This document shows positions 1 to 5,988 of a stretch of 6,066 nucleotides of DNA, piece after piece. Each line of letters begins with the position of its first letter. Position 1 is the stretch's first letter. A model generated the notes under the pieces. The model was given only the letters and a program-made list of their open reading frames with translations, ran no database searches and was not told the origin of the DNA. The DNA lies in assembly GCA_021158805.1 (NCBI GenBank), contig JAGGTZ010000162.1:1-6066 (forward strand), read 5' to 3'. Origin of the DNA: Thermoproteota archaeon. Its GTDB lineage: Archaea; Korarchaeota; Korarchaeia; Korarchaeales; Korarchaeaceae. A program made the position numbers and the translations under genes.

Positions 1-240
1 ATGAGAAGGAGGAGGCTCCCCCTTAGTATAAAGAAGGGATCTCTAGAAGGAAGAATACTTGAAGAATTGGAGAAGAGGGGTGGTGTAGCTAGGCAATCCG
101 ACATAATAAAGGCCCTTGATGCTCCTAGAACCACTATATGGAGGAAAATACGAAGACTGGAGAAGGAGGGCTACGTGGAGCTGGAGAGAACAGAGGATGC
201 CACAATAGTAAAGCTAAAGAAAACCGCTGTAGGACTATAA
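1..240 (+). CDS. Small winged helix-turn-helix DNA-binding protein, possibly the C-terminal part of a longer gene
   Basis: This is a predicted transcription regulator of the archaeal winged-helix type. The 79 residues start with a basic stretch (RRRR), then helix 1 (about 15-26), helix 2 (about 31-40), a recognition helix (about 42-55, PRTTIWRKIRRLEKEG) and a beta wing (about 58-72) that ends in a Lys-rich tail. Nothing visible indicates a ligand-binding or sensor domain. The ATG is the first base of the window, so no ribosome binding site can be judged. The protein may continue upstream. Many archaeal winged helices of this form follow a transmembrane segment and a basic linker, and the broken gene at 450-895 has exactly such a segment. 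The codons for residues 52-72 are repeated almost exactly about 600 bp downstream. The fold call is firm; the target and the true start are unknown. Confidence 0.75.
   Translation: MRRRRLPLSIKKGSLEGRILEELEKRGGVARQSDIIKALDAPRTTIWRKIRRLEKEGYVELERTEDATIVKLKKTAVGL
156..222 (+). repeat. Direct repeat, copy 1 (inside the winged-helix gene)
   Basis: Bases 156-214 (59 bp) are identical to 763-821. After one T/C mismatch (215 against 822), seven more bases match, giving 66 of 67. The copy encodes the end of the recognition helix and the wing, about residues 52-74 of the intact protein. The offset between copies is 607 bp. Upstream of 156 the identity fades within a few bases. Confidence 0.95.
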
Positions 241-293
241 AGACTCTCACAAATCTACCTCTGGCTGTATGTGGACTGCAATATATCTCGATA

Positions 294-330
294 TTTCTTG
301 GATTTCTCGAATTCTTCGGCTTATTTTTTA
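294..330 (+). terminator. T-rich tract after the first winged-helix gene, possible archaeal terminator
   Basis: Downstream of the stop at 238-240 the plus strand becomes T-rich, with several short T runs ending in six T at 324-329. Archaeal transcription commonly ends at such U-rich stretches without a stable hairpin, and no strong hairpin is seen here. The rest of 241-417 holds no gene that can be supported. One frame gives a hydrophobic stretch, but this follows from the T-richness. Confidence 0.3.
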
Positions 331-417
331 TGGGGGGATATATTCCTACATATCTTCATTTGATGGTTATGCTCTCGCCTTATCATTGTAATGTGTAGGT
401 TAACAGAAGATACTGCC

Positions 418-433
418 CAGTGGGCGCCCACTG
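418..433. promoter_or_regulatory. 16-bp perfect palindrome, candidate operator
   Basis: The sequence CAGTGGGCGCCCACTG is identical to its own reverse complement over all 16 bases. It lies 17 bases before the likely ATG at 450 and just before the ribosome binding site at 436-442. That position would suit an operator for a dimeric regulator, or an RNA hairpin covering the leader. No loop exists in the perfect form, so a DNA-binding site seems more natural than a hairpin. No second copy was noticed in the window. Confidence 0.4.
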
Positions 434-435
434 CT

Positions 436-442
436 AGGGAGG
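436..442 (+). promoter_or_regulatory. Ribosome binding site that points to ATG 450
   Basis: AGGGAGG is followed after 7 bases by ATG at 450-452, a standard spacing for a strong Shine-Dalgarno site. This marks 450 rather than the ATG at 480 as the ancestral start. However, the reading frame from 450 meets TAG after five codons (MSLYV) at 465-467 and then stays open in the same frame to 815. No comparable site stands before ATG 480. Confidence 0.55.
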
Positions 443-739
443 CATCCTTATGTCCCTGTACGTATAGACATACCGTGGTATGGAGACAATGGTTTTCATA
501 CCATCATATATTATAGGTAATGAACATGTTGACCTCGCTGCTACAGTAGCTAGTCGGATGGTTGAAACTGAACCGGAATTCATGGAGCTATTATTGATGA
601 GGACCTCCATGCTCCCGTATCTTGCAATATTCCTAACGATGTTAGTAATGCTCCTGTCGATAATATTGTCTAAGGCTAGGAAGAAGGCCAGGAGAATAGT
701 GAGGTACCCACATAGCGATTTCATCATCAGAGAATTAGC

Positions 740-751
740 GGGGGGGGGGGG
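740..751 (+). repeat. Run of 12 G at the frame break
   Basis: Twelve consecutive G sit exactly between the transmembrane part and the winged-helix end of the broken gene. With 12 G the frame from 480 runs to a stop at 815. With 13 or 10 G, or with a -1 ribosomal slip, it would join the winged-helix end and run to 895. Such runs are prone both to biological slippage and to sequencing error. Confidence 0.9.
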
Positions 752-762
752 CGGAGGCGTAA

Positions 763-829
763 ACTGGAGAAGGAGGGCTACGTGGAGCTGGAGAGAACAG
801 AGGATGCCACAATAGTAAAGCCAAAGAAA
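763..829 (+). repeat. Direct repeat, copy 2 (inside the broken gene)
   Basis: This copy matches 156-222 at 66 of 67 bases, with 59 identical bases in a row (763-821). Both the TM-part frame, which ends inside it at 815, and the winged-helix frame pass through it. After 829 the two copies diverge, and this one continues into a Lys/Arg-rich tail. Confidence 0.95.
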
Positions 830-831
830 GC

Positions 832-866
832 GAATAGGCGAAAGGAAAGAAGGAAAGGACCTATTC
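832..866 (-). terminator. Pyrimidine-rich tract with weak inverted repeat after the primase-like gene
   Basis: Read on the minus strand, the bases directly after the TGA at 867-869 form a T/C-rich stretch framed by a perfect 7-bp inverted repeat (GAATAGG / CCTATTC, 832-838 and 860-866) with a 21-base loop. Archaeal polymerase often stops in such tracts, so this may end the three-gene transcript. The hairpin itself is weak. Confidence 0.3.
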
Positions 867-1712
867 TCATCCCTTACTATCTAACCACCTTCTAATCATC
901 TCTTCAACGGTAGGCTCCTTCCTCTTATTACTATATCTATGCAGAGGATAGCCCCCTACCTTGGATAACGCTTCTAATACTGCATTATCTGCTTCCCCTT
1001 CTTCATACTCGGACCAGCTAGCGTCATGTATGAAGGCCCCAGGTTCCGACCAAGACAATTCGAATTCATCGAGCTTTTCAGGCCTCATACAGATAGCAAT
1101 CCTGTCTATTTTCCTGTGAATGGTAAGTGGGACCGTAAACAATGATCTGGGCTTAAGCTGATTCTCAACCCTAAGATCTTTAGCTCCGTACCTATTTCTA
1201 GCCTCTATAAGCTTATCCTCCACTTTCAGTTTTACATACTCAGCTAGTGCCCAAGCCGAGTCTAGGCCCCTAAGCTCGTGGGAAATAGCACGCTCATGTA
1301 CCCGGACATGCGCTCCTTTACCCGACCAAAGGACGTAAACGGATCTCTCTATTCCGAGCCTCTCTAACTCCTTGACTACCTCTAAGGCCATGAAGATCGT
1401 CGCTTTCCAGTTTTCAATGCGGTTATCTATGTCTAGGTAGGGGGTTACGGCTACTACATTATCCTCAGAGAATGGGTCCTCTCTGGTCCTTAGCCTCCTG
1501 TATATTGATGTAGTAGCATACAAGGATCTGCAGCCCCTTCTGAGCATGAAATCTGGGAGATCGAGGGAGTTGATCGTGAGGGGTTTACGACCCACATATC
1601 TTATCCATGTAGTACCTGATGTAGCAGCGAGCCATCTCCCTCGGGAGAACCTTATGATCTCCTGTCTCACTATGGGCTTGCTATAGTGCTCCCTCACCAA
1701 TTCTGCATCCAT
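867..1712 (-). CDS. PriS-like archaeo-eukaryotic primase/polymerase domain protein
   Basis: This is a predicted nucleotidyltransferase of the archaeo-eukaryotic primase superfamily, related to the catalytic small subunit of archaeal primase. The N-terminal part (about 5-75, REHYSKPIVRQEII, later SLYATTSIYRR) resembles the PriS N-terminus. Motif I is DID (D94, D96), the expected metal-binding pair. Motif II is SGKGAH (130-135), with the conserved His at 135. The VPLTIHRK stretch (194-201) corresponds to the PGSLHGKT region of PriS. At 281 residues it is shorter than typical PriS (about 330-400). It has only two Cys (61, 208), so the zinc knuckle of true PriS is absent. The third catalytic acid is not evident; D179 or E183 are candidates. 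The ATG follows the ATPase stop directly, with GGTGA 4 bases before it, so translation is probably coupled. It is more likely a specialised primase/polymerase than the replicative subunit, but activity is unproven. Confidence 0.75.
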   Translation of the reverse strand: MDAELVREHYSKPIVRQEIIRFSRGRWLAATSGTTWIRYVGRKPLTINSLDLPDFMLRRGCRSLYATTSIYRRLRTREDPFSEDNVVAVTPYLDIDNRIENWKATIFMALEVVKELERLGIERSVYVLWSGKGAHVRVHERAISHELRGLDSAWALAEYVKLKVEDKLIEARNRYGAKDLRVENQLKPRSLFTVPLTIHRKIDRIAICMRPEKLDEFELSWSEPGAFIHDASWSEYEEGEADNAVLEALSKVGGYPLHRYSNKRKEPTVEEMIRRWLDSKG

Positions 1713-2513
1713 TTATTCACCCGGAACTGCCTCCTCAGACCTCTTCCTAGATTCCACTATCTTCTTAGAAACTATTGAAGGCAGTGCAAAATCCTCTGCT
1801 CTTAGGTCGATAGGGCCCACTAGCCTCATACCCCTCCCATCCTCTATGACCACCTCATACATCCTCAGATCATGGGGCGTCTGCCTCATCTTCTCCACTA
1901 TTAGATACCTTCTGAGCCTCCCTCCCCTGACCACACGCCTAAATCTGATTATCCCATCAGCTATGTGCTCCAGACCAAATCCAAATGCCTCTGAAGTCGT
2001 TATAGCGTATTGCGTGGTTGCTAGGACCGTAAAATCCCATTTATAGAGGACCTTCTTCAGGTAGTAAGAGTATTTCCTAGCCATAGCAGGTTTATCTAGC
2101 CAGAAGGCACTCATACTGTCCACCACTAACCTAGCCCTGCCATATCCCAGCTTTTTCTTAGCCTCTACCACCTTCTCCACTAAGTCCTCGGGGTTCAAGG
2201 TCCTCAGACTCCACTGATCCGTGCTCAATAGGGCATCTATAACAATGGCATTTCCCCTCTCCACTGCATCAGCTAGTTCCATCCCCAAGACCTCTGCCTG
2301 CCTAAGTACAGACTCCCTCGATTCCTCAGTAGTCACATAGACAACCTTATCACCCTCTAAAATACCTTGCCAGGCGAAATGTATGCATAATACAGTTTTT
2401 CCTGTCCCCGGTTCCCCAGCCACGGCAACTAAGAAGCCACGAGGTATCCCTCCCCCCAAGATCTCATCCAACTTTTTTACGCCTGTAGACAGCCTCTCCA
2501 TCACGGACCCCAT
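1713..2513 (-). CDS. KaiC/RecA-family ATPase, single domain
   Basis: This is a single-domain P-loop ATPase of the archaeal KaiC-like group (RecA/RadA superfamily), probably cytoplasmic and oligomeric. The N-terminus has the family start LSTGVKKLDEILGGG (8-22), the Walker A motif GEPGTGKT (33-40), the catalytic Glu pair in TTEES (E63, E64) and Walker B LVVD (129-132). A C-terminal KMRQTPHD segment corresponds to the KMRGT-H stretch of the family. The last 30 or so residues are charged and probably flexible. At 266 residues it is a normal one-domain member, half of cyanobacterial KaiC, so a clock role is not implied. ATG 2513 is chosen because no earlier in-frame start exists; M5 is possible. 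GTGATGGGG lies slightly far upstream as a binding site. It is placed 25 bp after the radical SAM gene and directly before the primase-like gene. Its partner or substrate cannot be read from the sequence. Confidence 0.88.
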   Translation of the reverse strand: MGSVMERLSTGVKKLDEILGGGIPRGFLVAVAGEPGTGKTVLCIHFAWQGILEGDKVVYVTTEESRESVLRQAEVLGMELADAVERGNAIVIDALLSTDQWSLRTLNPEDLVEKVVEAKKKLGYGRARLVVDSMSAFWLDKPAMARKYSYYLKKVLYKWDFTVLATTQYAITTSEAFGFGLEHIADGIIRFRRVVRGGRLRRYLIVEKMRQTPHDLRMYEVVIEDGRGMRLVGPIDLRAEDFALPSIVSKKIVESRKRSEEAVPGE

Positions 2514-2538
2514 CGGTGTAATTACCCCATCACGCGTA

Positions 2539-3744
2539 TTATTCCATTTTGTTACCGAGCTGTCTGATCAGGACCTTTCTCTTTGTAGCTGTAGAAACAA
2601 GGTACTTCGCTCTCTTTCTCCTCTTCGATCCTCCTCTAACGTAAACCAGTATGCTATGACCCCTAGGTACCACTTTAGTCTCGATGCCTAGCGATGAGAG
2701 CGCCTGCTCAATCTCCTCTGGGTCGTATTCGGGTAACGATCCTCCACATGGACCCATGTCGCACATATGGCATCCTAATTCGTGGGCATCGACATTGGCA
2801 GAGCAAGCTGAAGGATATACTTTCAAGCCCACCCTCTCCGCGATCTTAGAGAGCATCCTCTTTACATCTCCCATACTTATTGGGACCTGATCCCTCCTAT
2901 CCCTTGGTTCCCTGATCATTCTAGACTCAATGCTCTCAAAGCCAAGCTCTTGAAGCCTTTTGAGTATAGAGGACGTCACTCTAAGGGCCCCTAGGACGAC
3001 TCCCTTCGCTCCAGATTCAAAGGCCTTCTCTAGGATATGAGGACCCTCCTCATCTGCTATTCCTGGGATCATAGGTCTGAAAAATAGGGCGGTATGGAGA
3101 CCTGCACTGGCTAGGTTCCTTATGGTCTGAAACCTAAGCTCTGGTGAGGGGGCAAAAGGTTCGATCAAGGGAGCTTTATCTAAAGTGGGGATTGTGACAA
3201 GCGCACTAATGTCTCTATTGGCATCCGAGAGTGGTATAACATCCTCTTGAGAGAGATAGGCCTTCGTGGAGAGCTGACAAGGATTACCTAGGGAAGCGTT
3301 AATCACTCTCAGGTACTCAAGGGTTTTCTCCCTAATTCTAGGGAGGAAGGGTTCTGTTATAGATCCAAAGGCTAGAAAGGTGCCACCCCTGCCTATGAGC
3401 GTGAAGGGATTTGAAGCCACGGCATAAGCTAGTTGGAGGCCAGTAAGGCCGTATGGTTCAGGATCAACAGGGAGGCCCATATCCTCCAAATAGCAATAGA
3501 GGCATCCGAAACTGCATCCTCTACCTGGGTGGATAGTGAGGCCACAAGGTCTAGGCTCCCTATGGGCGTGACCATCTTTTAAAGCCTTCCTCCTCTCCTT
3601 ATGGGAGAGTTTCGAAGCTAAATCCTCTCTAACCCTTAGCTTGTCCTTAAGCATCTTAGATAGCTCTATCTTTTTAGTCACCTTATCCCATACGAATGTC
3701 GATTCTCCCTTAAAATGCAATTCCCTGACTAGTTGTATTGGCAC
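2539..3744 (-). CDS. Radical SAM protein of the spore photoproduct lyase-like family, with C-terminal Cys cluster
   Basis: This is a predicted radical SAM enzyme that binds a 4Fe-4S cluster and S-adenosylmethionine. The cluster motif is CSFGCLYC (C77, C81, C84), preceded by the IHPGRG stretch common in the SPL-like group (COG1533 type). The first 65 residues are basic, and the C-terminal tail is rich in Lys/Arg (KRRKRAK), compatible with nucleic-acid contact. A second Cys group, C314-x10-C325-x2-C328-x4-C333, could hold an auxiliary Fe-S cluster or zinc. At 401 residues it is longer than Bacillus spore photoproduct lyase (about 340). The start is GTG at 3742-3744, with an in-frame stop 9 bases upstream (3754-3756) leaving no earlier choice. 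No clear ribosome binding site precedes it, so a leaderless mRNA or a nearby start is plausible. It is first of the three-gene set. Members of this family outside sporeformers lack settled functions, so DNA photoproduct repair is only a possibility. Confidence 0.82.
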   Translation of the reverse strand: MPIQLVRELHFKGESTFVWDKVTKKIELSKMLKDKLRVREDLASKLSHKERRKALKDGHAHREPRPCGLTIHPGRGCSFGCLYCYLEDMGLPVDPEPYGLTGLQLAYAVASNPFTLIGRGGTFLAFGSITEPFLPRIREKTLEYLRVINASLGNPCQLSTKAYLSQEDVIPLSDANRDISALVTIPTLDKAPLIEPFAPSPELRFQTIRNLASAGLHTALFFRPMIPGIADEEGPHILEKAFESGAKGVVLGALRVTSSILKRLQELGFESIESRMIREPRDRRDQVPISMGDVKRMLSKIAERVGLKVYPSACSANVDAHELGCHMCDMGPCGGSLPEYDPEEIEQALSSLGIETKVVPRGHSILVYVRGGSKRRKRAKYLVSTATKRKVLIRQLGNKME

Positions 3745-3848
3745 AACGGTGCTCTAAGTATGTTCCACCGATTGGTTGCACTTAACAAGCCCTCTAGCAG
3801 AACCCTATCCTCTCTCAAAGCAAATATTCTTAGGTTGTCAGGAAGATA
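3745..3848 (-). other. Intergenic gap between the lys operon and the radical SAM gene set
   Basis: These 104 bp are the largest gap on the minus strand and the likely place of a promoter for the three-gene set and of the lys operon end. A TATA-like AATATTTG lies at 3822-3829 on the minus strand, which would give a leader of about 50 bases. No convincing factor-B element or hairpin was seen. One frame, continuous with lysK past its stop, stays open for about 38 codons to TAG at 3731-3733, but has no ATG and no ribosome binding site. Confidence 0.35.
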
Positions 3849-4862
3849 TTAGCCTGATAGCTGCTCCACGGTTCTTAAATATACCCTAACGGCAAATTCC
3901 AAGTCTCTAAGGCTTACTTGCTCCATATCTGTATGGGCAAGTTTCCCATCTCCAGGACCGTATGCGGCAATGCTCTTGACCTTCCCATAAAGCAGGTTCA
4001 TATCACTCGATCCATACTTCTTGAGGAGCTTAGGTTTAGCTCCCAGGCTTAAGATGGATCTGATCAGTGCCCTCGGCACTGGATCATTCGGTTTGACGGA
4101 AACTGGGTTGGCGAACCATTTCACTAGGAGTTCACAATCTTCCTCAAGGACCTTTCTTAGATCCTCTACCACAGCAAGTGGGCTAGTGTTTGGAGGAACT
4201 CTAAGGTCTATCTCGGCGAATGCATGCTTGGGCAAGACATTAGAGACCTTCCCACCGCTGATTACTGTGACTGCTGCACTGGGCTGCTCGTAACTGGAGC
4301 CCGGAGCTATATCCTTGAACCTGACTATGGAGCTAATCAGCTTATCTATGGCAGAATCGCCTGAAGAAGAGGAGTGTCCCCCCTCCCCATAACAATCTAT
4401 CCTTATGCGGGCCCCTCCTCTGTAAGATATTACCACACCCCTACTATCAGAGGGCTCTCCTATCACAATATAGTCGGGGAAATCCTTTTTTAAGAGGTGT
4501 TTAGCACCTCTACTGTCGCCTTCCTCACCCACTAATGCAACTACCGTTACTGGATAGGTGGACTCAGAGGCAGCTACTAACATTGCTGCTAAAGGCCCCT
4601 TGGCGTCAACGGCCCCCCTTCCAGCGATCATCCAGTCCGTCCCTATTACTGGGAGTTCCCCGGGGATGGTGTCATAATGGCTCACAAGCCATACATTTCC
4701 GCCTCCCTCCTTCTCGGCAAAGACATTGCCAACCTCGTCCGTATACGCCTCAAGTCCTAGCTCTCTAGCCAATTGAAGTAGAACGTCTTCAGCCTCTTTC
4801 TCTTTTCCTGTGGGACTATAGGCCTTGATTAGCCTAACTAATACCTCTCCTACTTTCTTCAT
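3849..4862 (-). CDS. lysK: LysW-lysine (or LysW-ornithine) hydrolase, M20 family
   Basis: LysK is a metallopeptidase that removes the finished lysine (or ornithine) from the carrier protein LysW, the last step of LysW-mediated biosynthesis in the cytoplasm. M20 family marks are visible: SHYDTIPG with metal ligand H62 and D64, GRGAVDAKGP with the bridging D86, GEEGDSRG with catalytic E113 and ligand E114, GEPS with E136, and H310 in LAHTDME near the C-terminus. The dimerisation lid domain lies about 145-250. At 337 residues the length is normal for LysK, and shorter than bacterial ArgE/DapE (about 375-385). The start overlaps the end of lysJ by 29 bp, and GAGGGTG at 4872-4878 stands 9 bases before ATG, which supports this start and translational coupling. 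Sequence alone does not show whether lysine, ornithine or both are released. The context of lysX and lysJ makes the LysW pathway far more likely than succinyl-diaminopimelate desuccinylase. Confidence 0.9.
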   Translation of the reverse strand: MKKVGEVLVRLIKAYSPTGKEKEAEDVLLQLARELGLEAYTDEVGNVFAEKEGGGNVWLVSHYDTIPGELPVIGTDWMIAGRGAVDAKGPLAAMLVAASESTYPVTVVALVGEEGDSRGAKHLLKKDFPDYIVIGEPSDSRGVVISYRGGARIRIDCYGEGGHSSSSGDSAIDKLISSIVRFKDIAPGSSYEQPSAAVTVISGGKVSNVLPKHAFAEIDLRVPPNTSPLAVVEDLRKVLEEDCELLVKWFANPVSVKPNDPVPRALIRSILSLGAKPKLLKKYGSSDMNLLYGKVKSIAAYGPGDGKLAHTDMEQVSLRDLEFAVRVYLRTVEQLSG

Positions 4863-5988
4863 TCCTCAGCGCACCCTCTATCTCATTGTAGAGCATCTCC
4901 ACATCCTCATCGTTTATGAGATATGGAGGAAGCAGCCTTAGCACATTTCTTCCGGCCCTTAGGGCTAAAACACCCCTTTCCTGAAGGGCCTTTATGATCG
5001 GCCCAGCATCTATCCTTAGTTCTATCCCTAGAAGAAGCCCTTCTCCCCTAACCTCCCTTATTAACTTGGAGTTTACATCTTCTAGGGCTTTCCTGAGCTT
5101 GCTCCCAGATATAGAAGCCTTCCTTGGGACATCATCTTCAAGAAGGGTTCTTATCCCCCCATGAACTGCGGCACATGCTAAGGGATTGCCGCCGTGTGTT
5201 GAACCGTGTTCAGCACCTCTGAGGCTCCTGATAATCCAGTCCTTTGCGGCAACTAAACTAACGGGGAATCCCCCACCAATGCTCTTTCCGGCGATTATGA
5301 TATCAGGGGTCACCCCTCTAGATTGATGGGCCCAGATCACCCCGGTTCTCCCAAAGCCCGATTGTACTTCATCTAATATGAGGGCAGCACCTCTCTCATC
5401 ACAAGACCTCCTGAGCTCAGCTAAGAACTCCCTAGTGGATGGCCTTACACCTCCCTCTCCCTGAACAGGTTCCACTATCACCGCCGCAGTTTCATCATCT
5501 ACGAGATCAGCCGACTCTATTGAATTATAATTGCCGAAAACGACGTTCAGGAGGGGGAAATCCTTCCTGTACTTGGGGTTCCATGTAACGGAAAGCGCCC
5601 CTAAGGTCCTCCCATGGAAGCTTCCTCTGAAGGCTAGGAACTTCTTACGACCTGTTGCTTTTACTGCCAACTTTAGAGATAGCTCAACAGCCTCAGCACC
5701 ACTATTCTGGAAGTAAACATTAGTGAGATTTGGAGGGAGAATCTCACCGAGGAGGGAGAGGCATCTCTCCATGGGATCGCTATTGAAAGTGGGGGTTAGG
5801 ACCATGATAGTGTCTAGTTGCTTCCTTAGGTCCTCCACTACCCTAGGGGGCCTATGCCCTAGGAATGCTGCCCCATGTCCCGTGTGGGCATCTAAGTATC
5901 TCCTCCCCCTCTGGTCCCAAACGAACTGTCCTTCACCTCTTACGATTCTGAGGCCTCTGCTACCATAAAAGGAGATTAAAGATACCAT
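4834..5988 (-). CDS. lysJ: LysW-aminoadipate/glutamate semialdehyde aminotransferase
   Basis: LysJ is a PLP-dependent class III aminotransferase that moves an amino group from glutamate to LysW-bound aminoadipate semialdehyde (and, in bifunctional archaeal forms, glutamate semialdehyde). Visible features are the phosphate-binding NSGAEA (95-100), FHGRTLG (124-130) that stacks on the cofactor, LDEVQSG with D206 for the pyridine nitrogen, AGKSIGGG with Schiff-base K235, and STHGGNP (263-269). The 384 residues fit the ArgD/LysJ family. The ATG overlaps the stop of lysX by one base (TAATG), with AGGTG at 5996-6000 seven bases upstream, so the start is secure. The C-terminus overlaps lysK by 29 bp. 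ArgD of the N-acetyl pathway is nearly indistinguishable by motifs; the neighbours decide for LysJ. Whether it also serves arginine synthesis is open. Confidence 0.92.
   Translation of the reverse strand: MVSLISFYGSRGLRIVRGEGQFVWDQRGRRYLDAHTGHGAAFLGHRPPRVVEDLRKQLDTIMVLTPTFNSDPMERCLSLLGEILPPNLTNVYFQNSGAEAVELSLKLAVKATGRKKFLAFRGSFHGRTLGALSVTWNPKYRKDFPLLNVVFGNYNSIESADLVDDETAAVIVEPVQGEGGVRPSTREFLAELRRSCDERGAALILDEVQSGFGRTGVIWAHQSRGVTPDIIIAGKSIGGGFPVSLVAAKDWIIRSLRGAEHGSTHGGNPLACAAVHGGIRTLLEDDVPRKASISGSKLRKALEDVNSKLIREVRGEGLLLGIELRIDAGPIIKALQERGVLALRAGRNVLRLLPPYLINDEDVEMLYNEIEGALRNEESRRGIS

Larger units (their letters stand above)
450..895 (+). pseudogene. Broken membrane-anchored winged-helix gene (nonsense codon, internal loss, frame change)
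   Basis: This appears to be the remains of a membrane-anchored regulator. From ATG 450, which has a good ribosome binding site, the frame gives MSLYV, a TAG at 465-467, then open reading to 815. Counted from the in-frame ATG at 480, this part has a short N-terminal region, one transmembrane helix (about residues 43-64) and a basic tail (KARKKARRIVR), so the C-terminus should be cytoplasmic. After twelve G (740-751) the original frame yields an unlikely tail and stops at 815. One frame back, the text reads RRRKLEKEGYVELERTED and continues to TAA at 893-895, matching the end of the winged helix at 1-240. Helix 1, helix 2 and most of the recognition helix are missing, so even a frame correction would not restore a normal DNA-binding domain. 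Its last bases overlap the convergent primase-like gene. Alternatives are a short living membrane protein starting at 480, programmed slippage on the G run, or an assembly error. Confidence 0.6.

Noticed and set aside
138..398. Plus-strand frame of 86 codons running from inside the winged-helix gene into the gap, with a hydrophobic end
   Set aside because: The first third is an out-of-frame reading of the winged-helix gene, and the hydrophobic part follows from T-rich noncoding sequence. No ribosome binding site precedes a start.
465..467. TAG read as pyrrolysine in the gene starting at 450
   Set aside because: No sign of pyl genes is in view, lysJ uses TAG as its normal stop at the expected family length, and further damage downstream favours a nonsense codon.
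434..727. Minus-strand open frame of 97 codons opposite the transmembrane part of the broken gene
   Set aside because: Its hydrophobic stretch is the reverse of the plus-strand membrane helix codons. The plus strand has the better start signal and a coherent helix with a basic cytoplasmic flank.
1846..2046. Plus-strand frames inside the ATPase, radical SAM, lysK and lysJ genes (for example 1846-2046, 2383-2691, 4021-4293, 5723-5968)
   Set aside because: They are mirror images of well-supported minus-strand genes with intact catalytic motifs, and their translations show no domain features.
1713..2513. Circadian clock KaiC
   Set aside because: Only one ATPase domain is present and no kaiA or kaiB is nearby. 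Single-domain KaiC-like proteins are widespread in archaea without clock function.
3731..3848. Open frame of about 38 codons after the lysK stop, in frame with lysK, on the minus strand
   Set aside because: It has no ATG or GTG and no ribosome binding site, and a frame of this length without stops is not rare by chance. LysK already has its full family length, so a read-through extension is unlikely.
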